From Prunus persica (Eukaryota; Streptophyta; Magnoliopsida; Rosales; Rosaceae), in NCBI RefSeq assembly GCF_000346465.2, contig NC_034014.1, positions 24,153,583 to 24,217,582 on the forward strand: DNA of 64,000 nucleotides, read 5' to 3'. The notes beneath the pieces were generated by a model. The model did not search any database. It was not told where the DNA came from and saw only the letters and a program-made list of their open reading frames with translations. This document shows, piece after piece, positions 24,388-36,357 of the stretch (position 1 is the stretch's first letter; the number at the start of each line of letters is the position of its first letter). The translations under genes were made by a program, and so were the position numbers.

Positions 24388-25731
24388 ATGGCGGCCTTAA
24401 CCCGCCTATCAAAGCCCTCGTTCACATCACTTTCCTCCGTCTCACGCATAAGCCGGTGCTTGTACTCGGGCATAGCACCGGAGCCCAGCTCTCATGGCGC
24501 TTCGCCATATAGCCCACGATTGGGGCCCAAGCCCAACCTCTCGGTCAAGGACCCCAAGGATCGAAACATACAGTGGGTCTTCTTGGGCTCACCGGGCGTG
24601 GGCAAAGGCACGTACGCCAGCCGCCTGTCTAATCTCCTCGGCGTTCCTCACATCGCCACTGGAGATCTCGTCCGCGAAGAGCTCGCAGCCTCTGGGCCTC
24701 TCTCTAAAGAGGTTTTGATTCTTTTGATTGCTCGTTTCTTCTTTTTTTTTCTTTCTCAGATCTGCATTTTTTTTGGGTTTTGATCTTTTTTTTTGTGTTC
24801 TTTGTGTGTGTTGCAGTTATCGGAGATTGTGAACCAGGGGAAGTTGGTTTCTGATGAGATTATAATAAGCTTGTTGTCGAAGAGATTGGAGGCTGGGGGA
24901 GCTAAAGGGGAACTGGGTTTTATTCTTGATGGGTTTCCTCGAACCATAAGACAAGCGGTAAGTGTCTTAGCTGTTATACACTTGTACTGTAGAGTAAGAT
25001 TTGAACTGTATAATGTGATTCAAAGTAAGATGAAGCTCGTAAATTGATAATTCTAGGTGGGTTTGATGTGATCTGATTTAAACTATTTGTATTGATCAAA
25101 TGAGTAATGGATTACTGAATTGGTGAAATGTGCTCAAGGATTGATTGTCTGTATGTGTGTTAGGAAATATTGGAAGGGGTTACAGAGATTGACCTGGTGC
25201 TCAATCTGAAGCTCCGGGAAGATGTGTTGGTTGAGAAATGCCTTGGGAGGAGAATGTGTAGTCAGTGTGGGGGAAATTTCAATGTGGCCTCCATTAATGT
25301 TAAGGACTCGAATGGGAGTCCTGCAATTAGCATGGCTCCGCTTCTTCCACCTCCACATTGTATGTCAAAGCTTGTTACTCGAGCCGATGATACTGAAGAA
25401 GTAGTTAAACATCGGATTCATGTATACAATGAGAAGGTATTTCTTTATTCTCATATCATGATTGACCATGGAAACAGTTGAATAACATACGTAAATTCAA
25501 AAGGGCTTATAGGGTATTTTCTAGTGCTGGTTGCATGTTGTATTCAATTGTCTTTTTGATGGTTTGCATTCCTAATGGATAATGCAGAGTCGGCCTGTAG
25601 AAGAATTCTACCGTAGTCGAGGAAAACTGTTGGAGTTTGATTTGCCAGGAGGGATCCCAGAGTCTTGGCCAAAGTTGCTTGAAGTTCTTAATCTTGATGA
25701 ATACAAGGAGAAGCAGTCTGCTGCAGCATGA
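24388..25731 (+). CDS. Adenylate kinase, organellar (AMK/ADK type)
   Basis: Catalyses ATP + AMP = 2 ADP. Four exons: 24388-24711, 24817-24957, 25164-25436, 25588-25731, all phase 0, giving 293 residues. The first ~60 residues are Ser/Arg/Pro-rich without a conserved fold, consistent with import into plastid or mitochondrion. Then the P-loop GSPGVGKGT (67-75), the NMP-binding region [18 protein letters not shown] (146-151), and the LID region [13 protein letters not shown] with C187 and C190; the insertion [14 protein letters not shown] follows where bacterial enzymes have their second Cys pair. [20 protein letters not shown] carries the LID-closing Arg residues. The C-terminus ends KEKQSAAA. 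The gene is intact and shares a short divergent promoter with the AAED1-like gene. Confidence 0.93.
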
Positions 25732-28199
25732 TTTGTTGCATTGCTCCTTTAAAGGTGAATATGTGATTCTCTAGACGCGTAAGGTGCGAGCTAGGGTCTA
25801 TGGACACTTTCAATTTTTTGGTCTGTTGTTTTCTCGTGGAGAGAATTCAGTTATATTGCATTTGAAGAGAGTCGTTCCACTAGTATTGTTTGGTTTAGGG
25901 ATGATTTATTTACTAACAATTTTGTGGCAGCAATAAGCTTCAGGAGAAGAGGCTAGATAATGATACTGTATTGTATTGTTGTAACTTATGATTGATTAAT
26001 ATAGCAAATTGCGTCTTGTGGGGCACAATAAATGAGGGAATTTTTTTATGGCCCTCAACTTAAACTTGTTCCTATTATTTCTTTTCATGTTTGCCCCCTG
26101 CGACTTTATAAATTTATTTCAGATGAGTTTGGTATAAGATGAGGCAATCATGCTAAGATATGTTATGAATATGATACAGGTCCATTATGGCAGGGTCTTT
26201 GGTTGTTATATAGTTTTGTTCTTCTACCTATTCTTTTCCAGATCCCTCGTGCAGCTGGCCGAGTTGATTGGCTCAAGTACTGCCAATCAGCAAGTTATCA
26301 GCTGCAGATATTGAATTTCAGCACAATACCAGCTCTTGACTGCAGAAGTTTGAGCGGTGCAAGATAGAATGTGCTGTACATTGTACCAAAGTAGTTCCTT
26401 TTAAACTTGATGCGCAATTAGGTTATAGTGATTTTGTTGTAAATCAATGTGGTTTCATGATTGTGCGTGCGTTCCCCCGTGTGTTTTGAACGGTACAGTC
26501 GTTTGGTGATACTTTGTCGCTTTCACCGACAGCAGAAACCTTGAAAGAAAGAAAGAAGAAGAAAAATTGTAGAGAAGATTCATGTTTAATTGTTGGTGTA
26601 CCTTTACCCTTTATGGTTTTCTGGTTATGGCTGGCTGCATGTTGATAGCTACGTTGCATGCACTTCCTAGTGCTTGAACGCTGCGAATCTGTCCATGACA
26701 AAGATTGTATATGTCCTTGGAGTCGCATCAGTAAATTTTTCATGAAATTACAAAATTATATGATCTTTCTAACTTTAAAATATATATTTTTCCCTCATTC
26801 GAAATGTTCTCCAGCCCCCTCCCTCCCCTTATCCAGTTGTTATGGCCTTTTTTATATAAAAAAATCTGGTAAAGTTTCCTGCAATCGGCCAATATGATAC
26901 CTTAAACAACAGAGCATCCTGGCGGCTGAAAATCCAAACAGAGCATCCGGATCCATGATATTAAGCCTTTTTTCGGTTTCCATCAAAGAAAATAAAAGTG
27001 AAGCTTGACGTTTTTGATAAAGAACATTAGAGGCTGATCTGATATGCGAAACCCTGAATTCTGTGTCACACACAATGAATATTCCTCCTCCTCAACCTCA
27101 TCTACGCACTTCATGTTTGTTCCGGCCTCCATTTTGTCCACTGGATCATGATGCATGGTTCCAAATGAAGTAATGGTTTTGTGGTGTCTGTTGAGAAGGA
27201 TCTCTGTGAATCCATGGAATCGCAATAATATACTTATATAGCCCAAAAGCATCTCCTCAGGAATATGAGCAAGCTCTCTGAGACCACAGCTTTCTCTCCT
27301 CCACATAATTTTCCACCACTTCTTTATCTTTTGGCATCTTCATAGTTGGATAAGATTTGAAGTCAGTAGGGCCAGTTCCCAAAAGAAGATAAATATATGA
27401 GGTATATTCTACAAAAGGTAAGCACTATCCAGCAGGCTCTGTGCATGAAAGCTCAGAAAAGTCAATTTGTATGGGCTGTCCTTTAGCCAAAAGTACATAG
27501 TGACAACTTGAAGAGGCTCCTGCCTACCATTTTCTGAAAATTTATTATTATTGTTAAGAAGATATCTCCATCCAAAATATTAAATTCTGAAATATAGAAA
27601 CAGTAAGTGGGATGCTGAAAATAAAATTATAATGGATTTGTTGAGAGTTATATGATCTTAGACTTAATCCGTGATTACCCAAAAGTTCAAATCAATGAAA
27701 AATGAATGTAGTGCAGTCCATTCTAATCTAACTTTTAAATAATTTGAATGCAAAGGCGCTTGTAATTTAAGTGTTTAACAACGTTCATTGCTACACATGA
27801 ATTCTTAGTTCAGTTTTAGAGCATAAATTAATAACTTAAATCAACAATGTTGACAAGGGCATTTCTGAATAAGTTACATAATCATATATTTAACCATCGT
27901 GAAACTTAAATGAGATACATAAATTATAATTAAAAAAATGTTAGCATTACCTTTTGATTAAAAAGAATCTCATAATACATCCTATTTTAGTTTGTGACTA
28001 GTAAAATTTGAAACTGATGAACTTTTTGAGAAGAAGACAATTTAACTATTGGACAAAAAAACTAAGGAAATTACTTCTAGCATATCAGGATAGTTACCAT
28101 GCACTCCTTTTTATTTTGTTTTATTCCATGAAATGGTGTGATGATTGAGTTTGAATGTCAATAAGACCTTTCATAAGTGGCAATATAAATCAAAGAAAT
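25732..28199. other. Adenylate kinase 3' region and intergenic DNA
   Basis: The first several hundred bases are the likely adenylate kinase 3' UTR. Beyond that I see AT-rich spacer. A minus-strand open stretch at 26983-27306 (starting MWRRESCGLRELAHIPEE) matches no family I recognise and has no convincing splice partners. It may be a gene relic or chance. Confidence 0.5.
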
Positions 28200-28335
28200 T
28201 TTTTTTATAGAATCTTTCTTATTGAGAGAAGCGATAATATGCTAAACTCTCACATACTATACAAATACTAAAACTCGAACCTAAAACTTTACAGAGTAAA
28301 GCAATTGTTCTAAATCAGTACACTAGTGAGTTTTT
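28200..28335 (-). repeat. SINE-like element (minus orientation)
   Basis: Read on the minus strand: TTTAGAACAATTGCTTTACT (A-box side), then AGGTTCGAGTTTTAG (B-box-like GGTTCGA), then GTTTAGCATATTATCGCTTC and an A-rich tail. The tail TATCGCTT is shared with three other copies between 41.8 and 43.6 kb. Confidence 0.5.
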
Positions 28336-28620
28336 TGCAAATAAAAAAAAACCTTAAACCAGGCCCCAAGTGTTCCTTGCAAGTTGCAACACCTTAATCA
28401 CACTCTCATTTAGATATTTAAGGATATTTTTACTCATATGATGACATGCCAAATATTCAGACCCAAAAAAGGAAATGGCCCAAGCGTGTGGACAACTAAC
28501 GAAAATTTAACACGTCACCACCGCCACTTCCACCACTACCAACCACATGGAAGATATTTGGCGAGTAGGCAATCCATGAAAGCGACGTTTCCCCTTCCGG
28601 TACTCGCCATCCAATACCGC

Positions 28621-28626
28621 CACGTG
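28621..28626. promoter_or_regulatory. G-box CACGTG
   Basis: Palindromic CACGTG in GCCACGTGTCG context, about 1.17 kb upstream of the PRR7 start codon. G-boxes are bound by bHLH and bZIP factors such as PIF and HY5; binding here is inference. Confidence 0.5.
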
Positions 28627-28976
28627 TCGAAAACCAGATCTCCGAGATCTTCAGAAGTGCCAAGCGAGCCCTTGCACTCACTGCTTTAGATTTCGTCCAC
28701 CTCAGCAGCCCTCGGCCCCATTTTCTGCCAAGCTGGAAATATCTCACATCTGACGTGGCTTTCTCGAACGTTCTACTTCTGCATCTCCACCCTTATTTTG
28801 TCCACGTCGTCAGTCGCTGAGCACATCTCGCAGCTCCATATCTTTTACTCATCTCTCTCTCTCTCTTCTCCCTCTCTCCCTGGACGAAAGGATCGCCGAT
28901 TATCTCTCTCGTAACTGTTTGCAGTCTTATGTTTCTTGGTCCAGTCAAGCTTGTCCCAACTCTGCAAAGATAGTAC

Positions 28977-28985
28977 AAAAATATC
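28977..28985 (+). promoter_or_regulatory. Evening element AAAATATCT
   Basis: Exact match to the evening element recognised by CCA1/LHY/RVE MYB factors, downstream of the CT tract and thus perhaps in the leader. A shorter core occurs inverted near 28551 (GATATTT). Known clock control of PRR7 makes it plausible. Confidence 0.5.
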
Positions 28986-29796
28986 TAAGAAATATCCAAG
29001 TTCAGATATTTTTTGAAGATCCAAACTAAGATTTTCGGAATTATTGTTTGACCATATTGTTTTTTTAGTACAATGATTTTCTTGGTAATTTCGGTTTGGA
29101 TCTAGCTCAATTATGGCGGTTAATGAAGCTTTGCAGGTGATTTCTTCCATGTTACTTCTTTGATTTTATACTTCTCTTCTCTGTGTTTTTTTTTTATTGC
29201 TTTGTATTATGTACCTGGCTACTCTGGTTTAGATAATTTGAAGCTCATCTAGGTTCATCCATATCATTTATAGTTGTTGAAGATTGGCGCTATGTGAGAT
29301 TTTTAAATCATCATTTCTGTTGATTCTCTGCATCTTTCAATTATTTGTAGATTAATAGTGTTCCAAGTTCTCAATTTCAAATTGTTTGGATTTTTTTTTT
29401 ATAAAAAAAATTGTGCATACTGGTATCATCTTATCTTTAAAAGAAAGAATTTGATGTTAATGCTTTATGGTGTATTTTTTTTACTGATATGGTGTTCTGG
29501 TCATACAGGGTGAAAGCAATTTGTTGGGTTTCAAGCCGTTTTTAGCCAGCTAACAACATCTGGTGTAAATTGGCATCACTTGTATATATATTCGGTTATG
29601 GATTATCATTTGACATCACTTTGTAACCGGTGAATACCCATTGTGTTAGGTTTAGAAGGGTCTGTAGTTGCAGAGGTTTGGTTTTTGCAGCCAACGCTAT
29701 GCGCCATTCTTTTTCCCGATTCAAGAAGTTTTTTTTTCAATCTGAACTTGGGCCGTTTTTATTACTAGTCTTTTGTCTGACTGATAGAGTATCCTG

Positions 29797-32700
29797 ATGA
29801 GTGTTGATAGTGATGAGGATAGGCAACTGCTGAAGCTGAATCACCGTTCATGGGACGGGAAGGAAAGGGTTAAGAATGGAGTGGTGGATGAGGAAGGAAG
29901 GTTAGTTGAGGAAGATGAGTCGAAAAGTAATGGAATAGCTGGAGATGTAAACGGTGGGGAAGGAGGGGCTGTTCAAGTCCAGGCTGTTAAGCAACAGCTT
30001 CAAGGGTCAACGGTTTGCTGGGAAAGGTTTCTACATGTTAGGTCTCTTAAGGTTTTACTGGTGGAATATGATGATTGTACTCGCCATGTTGTCACTGCAC
30101 TGCTTCGCAATTGCAGTTATGAAGGTTAGTGATTTGGCTTCTGAGACACCTAGTGCTTCACATGTATGACTATATCCAGACACTACTGTTTATGAAAAAG
30201 TGAATGGATACATTATCAACTTTATCGGGTTGAGTTTCCTGTTAACTTGACTTTCAGGGTTCACATGTACAAGCTTTTGTATTTTGTCGTTTTTAATGTG
30301 GATGCTATGATCTTTCATGCTATCATATGCTTTTGTGATTACTGGAAAGCATAGATGTATATGTTGTTGCATTTGAAAAAAAATATAATTAATGTTAGTT
30401 TTCTGTCATTTGCAAAATACATGATGTCTGTATCCATATATCTCTTTTATTTCACATGCACACACACAAATATCATATATTTACTTGGTGCATCAATTAC
30501 ATCCTTTTTGTATATTTATCTTTTAAAATCCAGGATTTGATGCTTAATTCTTCGTATTTTCAGTGACTGCAGCAGCAAATGGATTGCAAGCATGGAAGAT
30601 TCTTGAAGATTTGACTAATCATGTTGATCTAGTCTTAACTGAGGTAGTTATGCCGTGCTTATCCGGTGTTGGTCTTTTAAACAAGATTATGAACCATAAG
30701 ACGAGGAAAAATGTTCCTGTGATTAGTAAGTTTTTTGTTTTTGTTTTTTTTTAATTTTATGCCCATCTCAATAACATTTGTATTGAGTAGTGATACTCTG
30801 TTATAAGTTTTGAGTTATGCCAGCTTAGAAACTATTTTGAGATTTGTGTGCAGTGATGTCATCTCATGATTCAATGGGTCTCGTCTTTAAGTGTTTGTCA
30901 AAGGGTGCTGTTGACTTTTTAGTGAAGCCTATACGAAAGAATGAGCTTAAGAACCTCTGGCAGCACATTTGGAGGAGATGCCATAGTGTGAGTCATTATG
31001 ACTTTCCATTCTGGTATTAGAATGCTTGCCACAAGTCTTTGTACTGCTGTTCAGTTCTTTGTATTTTCCTATTTTTTTACCTTCCTCAACTGATTATAAA
31101 AAGTAGTTTTCACTTCACATGCTTTACTTTTCTCCTGTTTTGTGAAGGGTCTTTTTTTTCTCTTGAGATTATTGTTGAGCAGTGCCATTGTTAATGAGAA
31201 GAGCTTTTTATTTTTATGATGATATTACATAAGTTTATATTAAATATGTTTGCTTAATGGTTAGTAATTTTGTTTCACGTTGCAGTTTATATTATGTTTC
31301 TTAATTTTCTTTGTATGACTAGTATCTAAACTTTCTTTCAGTCTAGTGGTAGTGGAACTGGAAGTGAAAGCGGCACACAAACTCAAAAGTCTGTAAGATC
31401 AAAAAGTGTTGCAAAGTCTGAGAACAATAGTGGAAGCAATGACGAGGAAGATAATGAGAGCACTGGTTTGAATGTTGGAGATGGAAGTGACAATGGGAGT
31501 GGCACTCAGGTATGGTAGTTATTGGATACTTAAAGATCTTGGATGGTGCATACCTATTATTTGAATTTTCACATTAGTCAGGAGAAGGGAATGTATACTC
31601 CTCTCAATAGAATAATTGCAGCTTTACTTCTTTTCGGATGTGTGCATCAGTTACTCTTGTTTTGCAGCTCTTATTCTTAAGTTGCTAAAGGGATTGATAA
31701 TGCTGGTCCTGCTGAGGATAGCGTATGATTTAATTCTTTTTAATTGAATTGTAAGTGTTTGTATTAGGTTTTCAGAAACTGATGACGGGTTTACTATCCT
31801 GTAAGATAGCTTGTAATTGCCTTTGCTTGTTTATAGTTTTGACTCTTAACTCTGGAGTCCAGACTTAGTTATTATGAGAGTCCTAGAAAGTGCAGGTTAC
31901 TGTTTTAATAGTGTAAGTACTGTAGTTAGTTATGCATATTAAAGTCAATACTAAACAGTGCCTATTGGTAATCAATGGAAGTTCCTTCAATAACTCTTGT
32001 TTAGTAGGTTTCAAATTGTGAACAGGTTCACACCAGTAAAGGAGCATTGCTGTCAATCAATTTAAGGATTAGTCCACAATTTTGCAGATATGCAAAAGAA
32101 TATAACACTTGGGATAAGTTTTGTTTTTTTTTGTTTTTTTTTTGGACGAGTAACACGGATCATCACCTCAAAGAAAAAATTAAGAAAATAAAGTCATAGA
32201 ATGACCCAGACTCATAGATGTGTACACTGCAGTCTCACTGTGTTAGTGTTTCATTTTACAGAGTTCCTGGACAAAAAAAGCTGTAGAAGTTGACAGTCCG
32301 CGACAAGTTTTCTCATGGCACCAGGTAGCTGAGTGTCCTGATAGTACTTGTGCCCAAGTAGTTCACTCAAATGCTGAATCACTTGGTAACAAATTGGTCC
32401 CTCCAGCTGCAACAAGGGAGTGCCAACAACAGAAGGAACATGGTATTCCCGGAATTATCTAAACCTGTGTGGTTCTGTGCATCCTATTCAAATGTTATGT
32501 GCACATACTTGTTTTACTTTCATAGTGATTAGGCTGTTTTTTTATTCAGACAACTTTGCAATGGGAAAAGATCTAGAGATAGGCCTATCCAGTAATAGAG
32601 ATTTACAGCGTCAGCACGCTAATGACTTTTCAACCAAACCAGCAGGAACAAGACAGAATAATCTGATTGAGATAGGTTCTGGTGAATTTGACCACCAGAT

Positions 32701-34384
32701 TGATAAGGGGCAGCTGAAGTTCAACTATGAGAGTCTTTCCAGTAAGCCAAAGTATGATGGTGCTACTATAACAGGTGTTGTCACTGATCCCACAGATCCC
32801 CTGATGGACAGCACACAATTCGAAGCTTCTAACAGACAGTATAAGGCCTTAGACAGAAGCACTAAAGCCAATAGTAATACTCATGAACCATCCGTGGAGC
32901 TCAGTTTGAAAAGACTTAGAGGAGTTAAAGGCACTGAGACAACAGTACAGGATGACCGCAATGTCTTAAGACGTTCAGACTCTTCAGCCTTTTCAAGGTA
33001 TGAGGAACACAAGGACTTGATATTGCTATTGTCTACTGATAAAGTGGAAGTTTGAAACAGTTGTCTTGTACGTTCTCTTGAAATTTCTATGTGGTTACCC
33101 CTAGCATATTTCTTCCTGTGCAGGTATAATGCAGCCTCAAATGCTAACAAGGCTCCTTCTGGGCATGTTGGAAGCAACTCTCCACATGATAATAGTGGGG
33201 AAGTTACAAAAAAGGAATTTTTTCGCGATATTCGACCTCATTCAAGCGATAACCCTCCCAATCAATCCTCAAATGGAGGCAGCAATAACATTGACATGGG
33301 CTCCACAACTAATAACGATGTTCCCAAATCTCAAGTTATAAACAAGTCAGCAGCAGCATCCACTGTCCAACTTTTGCATCCATCGTCTACTTTCCATCCT
33401 GTGAAAAAGGACCTTAAGAGTGCTACCCAGCAAGTTTTAGTAGATAATGCTAATAATGTGGCGGCGACAGTATTGGCTCAATCAAGAGATGCCCAGAAGC
33501 AACTCCAAATTCAGAACCTCCATCATGATTATGATCACTGTCAGGTCCATCGCCATGTTGTCCACACCATGCAAGGACAACACCTGCCTGAACATAATGA
33601 TTTATCTTTGAAGAAATTGGCTGTAGCTGCTCTGCATTGTGGATCGTCCAATGTTCTGAGTGGGCCTGTTGAAGGTAATCCCGGAAATTACAGTGTCAAC
33701 GGAAGTGCTTCAGGCAGTAACCATGGGAGCAATGTGCAAAACGGAAGCAGCACTGGAAAAAATGTAGGTGGTACAAACATGGAAAGTGATGTTGCTGGGA
33801 AAAGTGGAAGTGGTGATGCTAGTGGAAACCAGAGCGGAAATAGGGTAGATGAAAACAAGGTCAAGCAAAGAGAAGCTGCCTTGACCAAGTTTCGTCAGAA
33901 AAGAAAGGAGAGATGCTTCCGGAAAAAGGTGACTAATTTTCGGTTGTTTCATCCTAATGCTAGATCTTAATAAGTGGTTTAGCAATAATTTAGGTGTTCC
34001 TTCTTCTCGAAATTGTTTTTTAAATTACCTCCACTCATTTCTTCTCCCTATTTTCATTTCAAAAATTTCTTATCCGTATTTGCTCTTCCAAGGAAGGCTT
34101 GTTAAATTGAGTGCTTCCTGTTTGCGCAACATTGATGTGAATTGAGTAAGTTAAATCTGTTAAATGCCTCCTCTCTTGCATGCTTGATTTCCTTTAGAAT
34201 ATTTGAACAGAACTCATCAAAACAGAAACGAAATGTAGACGGGTTTGCTGAATTTGGTTTTTGGTTGGTTTTTCAGGTTCGGTATCAAAGCAGAAAGAAA
34301 CTGGCAGAACAACGACCTCGCATTCGGGGACAATTTGTGCGGCAGACGGTGAGCGAGAACACGGTCAGGACAACAGATAGCTAA
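29797..34384 (+). CDS. PRR7: Pseudo-response regulator 7 (clock transcriptional repressor)
   Basis: Nuclear clock component that represses morning-phase MYB genes. Eight coding exons in consistent phase: 29797-30124, 30564-30725, 30854-30987, 31342-31509, 32262-32442, 32550-32997, 33124-33928, 34277-34384; 777 residues, as expected for PRR7/PRR73. The pseudo-receiver domain (about 84-205) has LTEVVMP, with Glu in place of the phospho-accepting Asp, plus [19 protein letters not shown] and [15 protein letters not shown]. The motif [10 protein letters not shown] and the long Ser/Asn/Gly-rich linker follow. The CCT domain is split by the last intron: [20 protein letters not shown] then [15 protein letters not shown]. 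The receiver reads [11 protein letters not shown], where other PRR7 proteins I recall have VENDD. No lesion is visible. PRR7 rather than PRR3 is favoured by the receiver and RLRGV context. Confidence 0.93.
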
Positions 34385-35021
34385 TCCAACACTTCCGATA
34401 AAATAGGGTTGAAATTCGGTGTACTTGTGAGTTGTTATCAGTTACATGTATATGTACATTTCTTGCAACTCTTATGAGCGAGGTGCATGGTAAATATTCA
34501 TGTAAAGAATTGGAGGTGTTGGAGGTGAGAACTCTATAAGACAGACCACACCTTGAGATGCATTCCATTATTGTGGATTTCAAGATGCTTCTTTTACACA
34601 GGAGGCCATCGGCTTTCTGCGATCAGAGTCTTTCTATTTGGTGTGGTGTTATTTTTTGACCCTACCCTGGCAATTATGGAAATTTATTTTCCTTTTAAAA
34701 GAAGAAAAAAGCCTTTTTAATTCCTATCTAGATTCTATGTTATTCTAAATGCTATTTTTCCTTCATTATTTTTTCCCCAAATCTCATATTTTTCATTTCA
34801 TTCTTCCCTTCTATTACTGTGGAGACTAAACCAAGAAATGGGTGTTCTCTAGCTTCCAGCTGACAGTACTTAAAGAGACAATCTGGGCCAGGCCCAAGCT
34901 TGTTTGTGATTGATTTTGTTTTGGTACTTGGACCTCTAATGTACCCAAAAAATAAAATAAAAATAAAAAACCACCTTAAATTTTAGCACAATTGAATCAT
35001 CATCCTCCTCCCGTGACATGC
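34385..35021 (+). other. PRR7 3' UTR and spacer
   Basis: No ORF or repeat of note. The first few hundred bases probably form the PRR7 3' UTR, then AT-rich DNA up to the hAT target-site duplication at 35022. Confidence 0.5.
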
Positions 35022-35230
35022 AATGCTTTCAGGAACGGACCCATAGTGGGGTCAATGGAGTCAAACGACCCTATGGACTCCATGAATGTTTGACCCTATG
35101 GACTCCATGAAAGCAAGGTAGAAGGTCCCTTTGAATTGGGGTGTGACCCCATGAATGGCTGAAGGGAGGAGTTGCAGATACTGAGGAAGAAGAAGCTGAA
35201 CAGGAAATCTGTTTTTTTGTTTTAAAGAAG

Positions 35231-35368
35231 CTGGCCAAAACGGCGTCGTTTTGGCCCAGCAACGAATTTTTTTAAAAAACTCGCTGGCCAAAACGCCGTC
35301 GTTTTGGACCAGCAGTAACAAATTTTTTTTTTAAAGACCTGGCCAAAACGACGTCGTTTTGGTCCAGG
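35231..35368. repeat. Three subterminal palindromes (outer hAT)
   Basis: CTGGCCAAAACGNCGTCGTTTTGG-type palindromes at about 35231-35260, 35284-35313 and 35338-35368, each about 30 bp and separated by T- or A-rich spacers. Repeated subterminal motifs are typical transposase-binding sites in hAT elements; that role here is inference. Confidence 0.7.
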
Positions 35369-35610
35369 TCTTTAAAAAAAAAAATAGAACAGATTGTATA
35401 GCTGCTGCACAGACAGGGGCGGATCCATGTTGGGACAAGAGGGGTCAGACGACCCCTTGGAAGTCTGAAAAATTGGCAACGGAGTCCATGGAAGCCCCCT
35501 TGGACCCAGGCTGGAAGCCCCCTTGTATGCACACAATGTGCTCGACGAAATGCCCCAACAAAATTCCCTTTGCAGCTGCGCGCGCTGCGCGTAATTTTTT
35601 TTAAAAACTG

Positions 35611-35697
35611 CCTTACCAAACGACGTCGTTTGGTCAAGGCTCAGTCAAAATTTTTTTTAATTGACCTGGCCTCAAAACGACGTCGTTTTGGGCCAGG
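35611..35697. repeat. Two subterminal palindromes (inner hAT)
   Basis: ACCAAACGACGTCGTTTGGT (35616 region) and CAAAACGACGTCGTTTTG (35673 region), sharing the AACGACGTCGTT core with palindromes of the surrounding outer element. Confidence 0.7.
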
Positions 35698-36357
35698 TTA
35701 AAAATAAAAAAATAAAAAAATAAAAAACAGAACAACACACACGCACAGCACTGCACAGATTCATTTTCTCCTTCATTCCCAATTCCACAGCAGCCCCTCT
35801 CTTCCCATCCTCTCAAACCCTAACCTCCCAACCTTGGACAACCTCCATCAACTCTTCACCGGTGGCCCAGTGCCGATCACCACCACCTTCTACCGCCGTC
35901 CGCCGCCCATTTTTTAAACTACAAGTAAGCAAGCATGGAAAATCTGAAATTAATAATTATAGTGATAAAAATTATATTGTTGATATTGATTTGTTTTTTT
36001 TATGTAATGAAATTTATGAATATAAATCATATTGATTGATTGAGTTTATGCTTGAAATTTATGGATATGATTCATGTTGATATTTTTTTTTTATGTAATT
36101 AAATTTATGGATATGAATCATAGTGATAATCATATTAATGTAGATTGATTGAGTTTATGTTTGATTGATAATATGAATTGATTGGGTATATTAAATATTG
36201 ATTGCTATTTTATATGATAATTTGGTATATTGAATATTGATTTATATGGGTTTAGGGAGTATATTGAATATTGAGAGTGGGTTATTGAAATTTTCATATT
36301 CATATGATAATTTGGATAAAAATTAATGATTGATTGAATTAATTGATTTGTAGATTT

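Larger units (their letters stand above)
28437..29796 (+). promoter_or_regulatory. PRR7 promoter and leader with ACGT cluster, evening element and uORFs
   Basis: Upstream of PRR7 lies a cluster of ACGT cores (28508, 28582, 28621, 28752, 28803), a pyrimidine tract (28851-28880) typical of a transcription start, and AAAATATCT. The probable leader continues to 29796 with a likely 5'-UTR intron (donor gcag|gtgatt at 29137, acceptor atacag at about 29509). uORFs start at 29113 (crossing the intron), 29598 and 29699. The last one has 32 codons, and its TGA (29795-29797) overlaps the PRR7 ATG. Confidence 0.6.

Noticed and set aside
26983..27306. Hypothetical gene on the minus strand
   Set aside because: A 107-codon frame with no recognised domain, no clear splice partners and no promoter context; kept only as a note in the spacer entry.
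35231..35697. CRISPR-like spaced repeats
   Set aside because: The repeats are palindromes inside transposon arms of a plant genome, unevenly spaced and with no cas genes.
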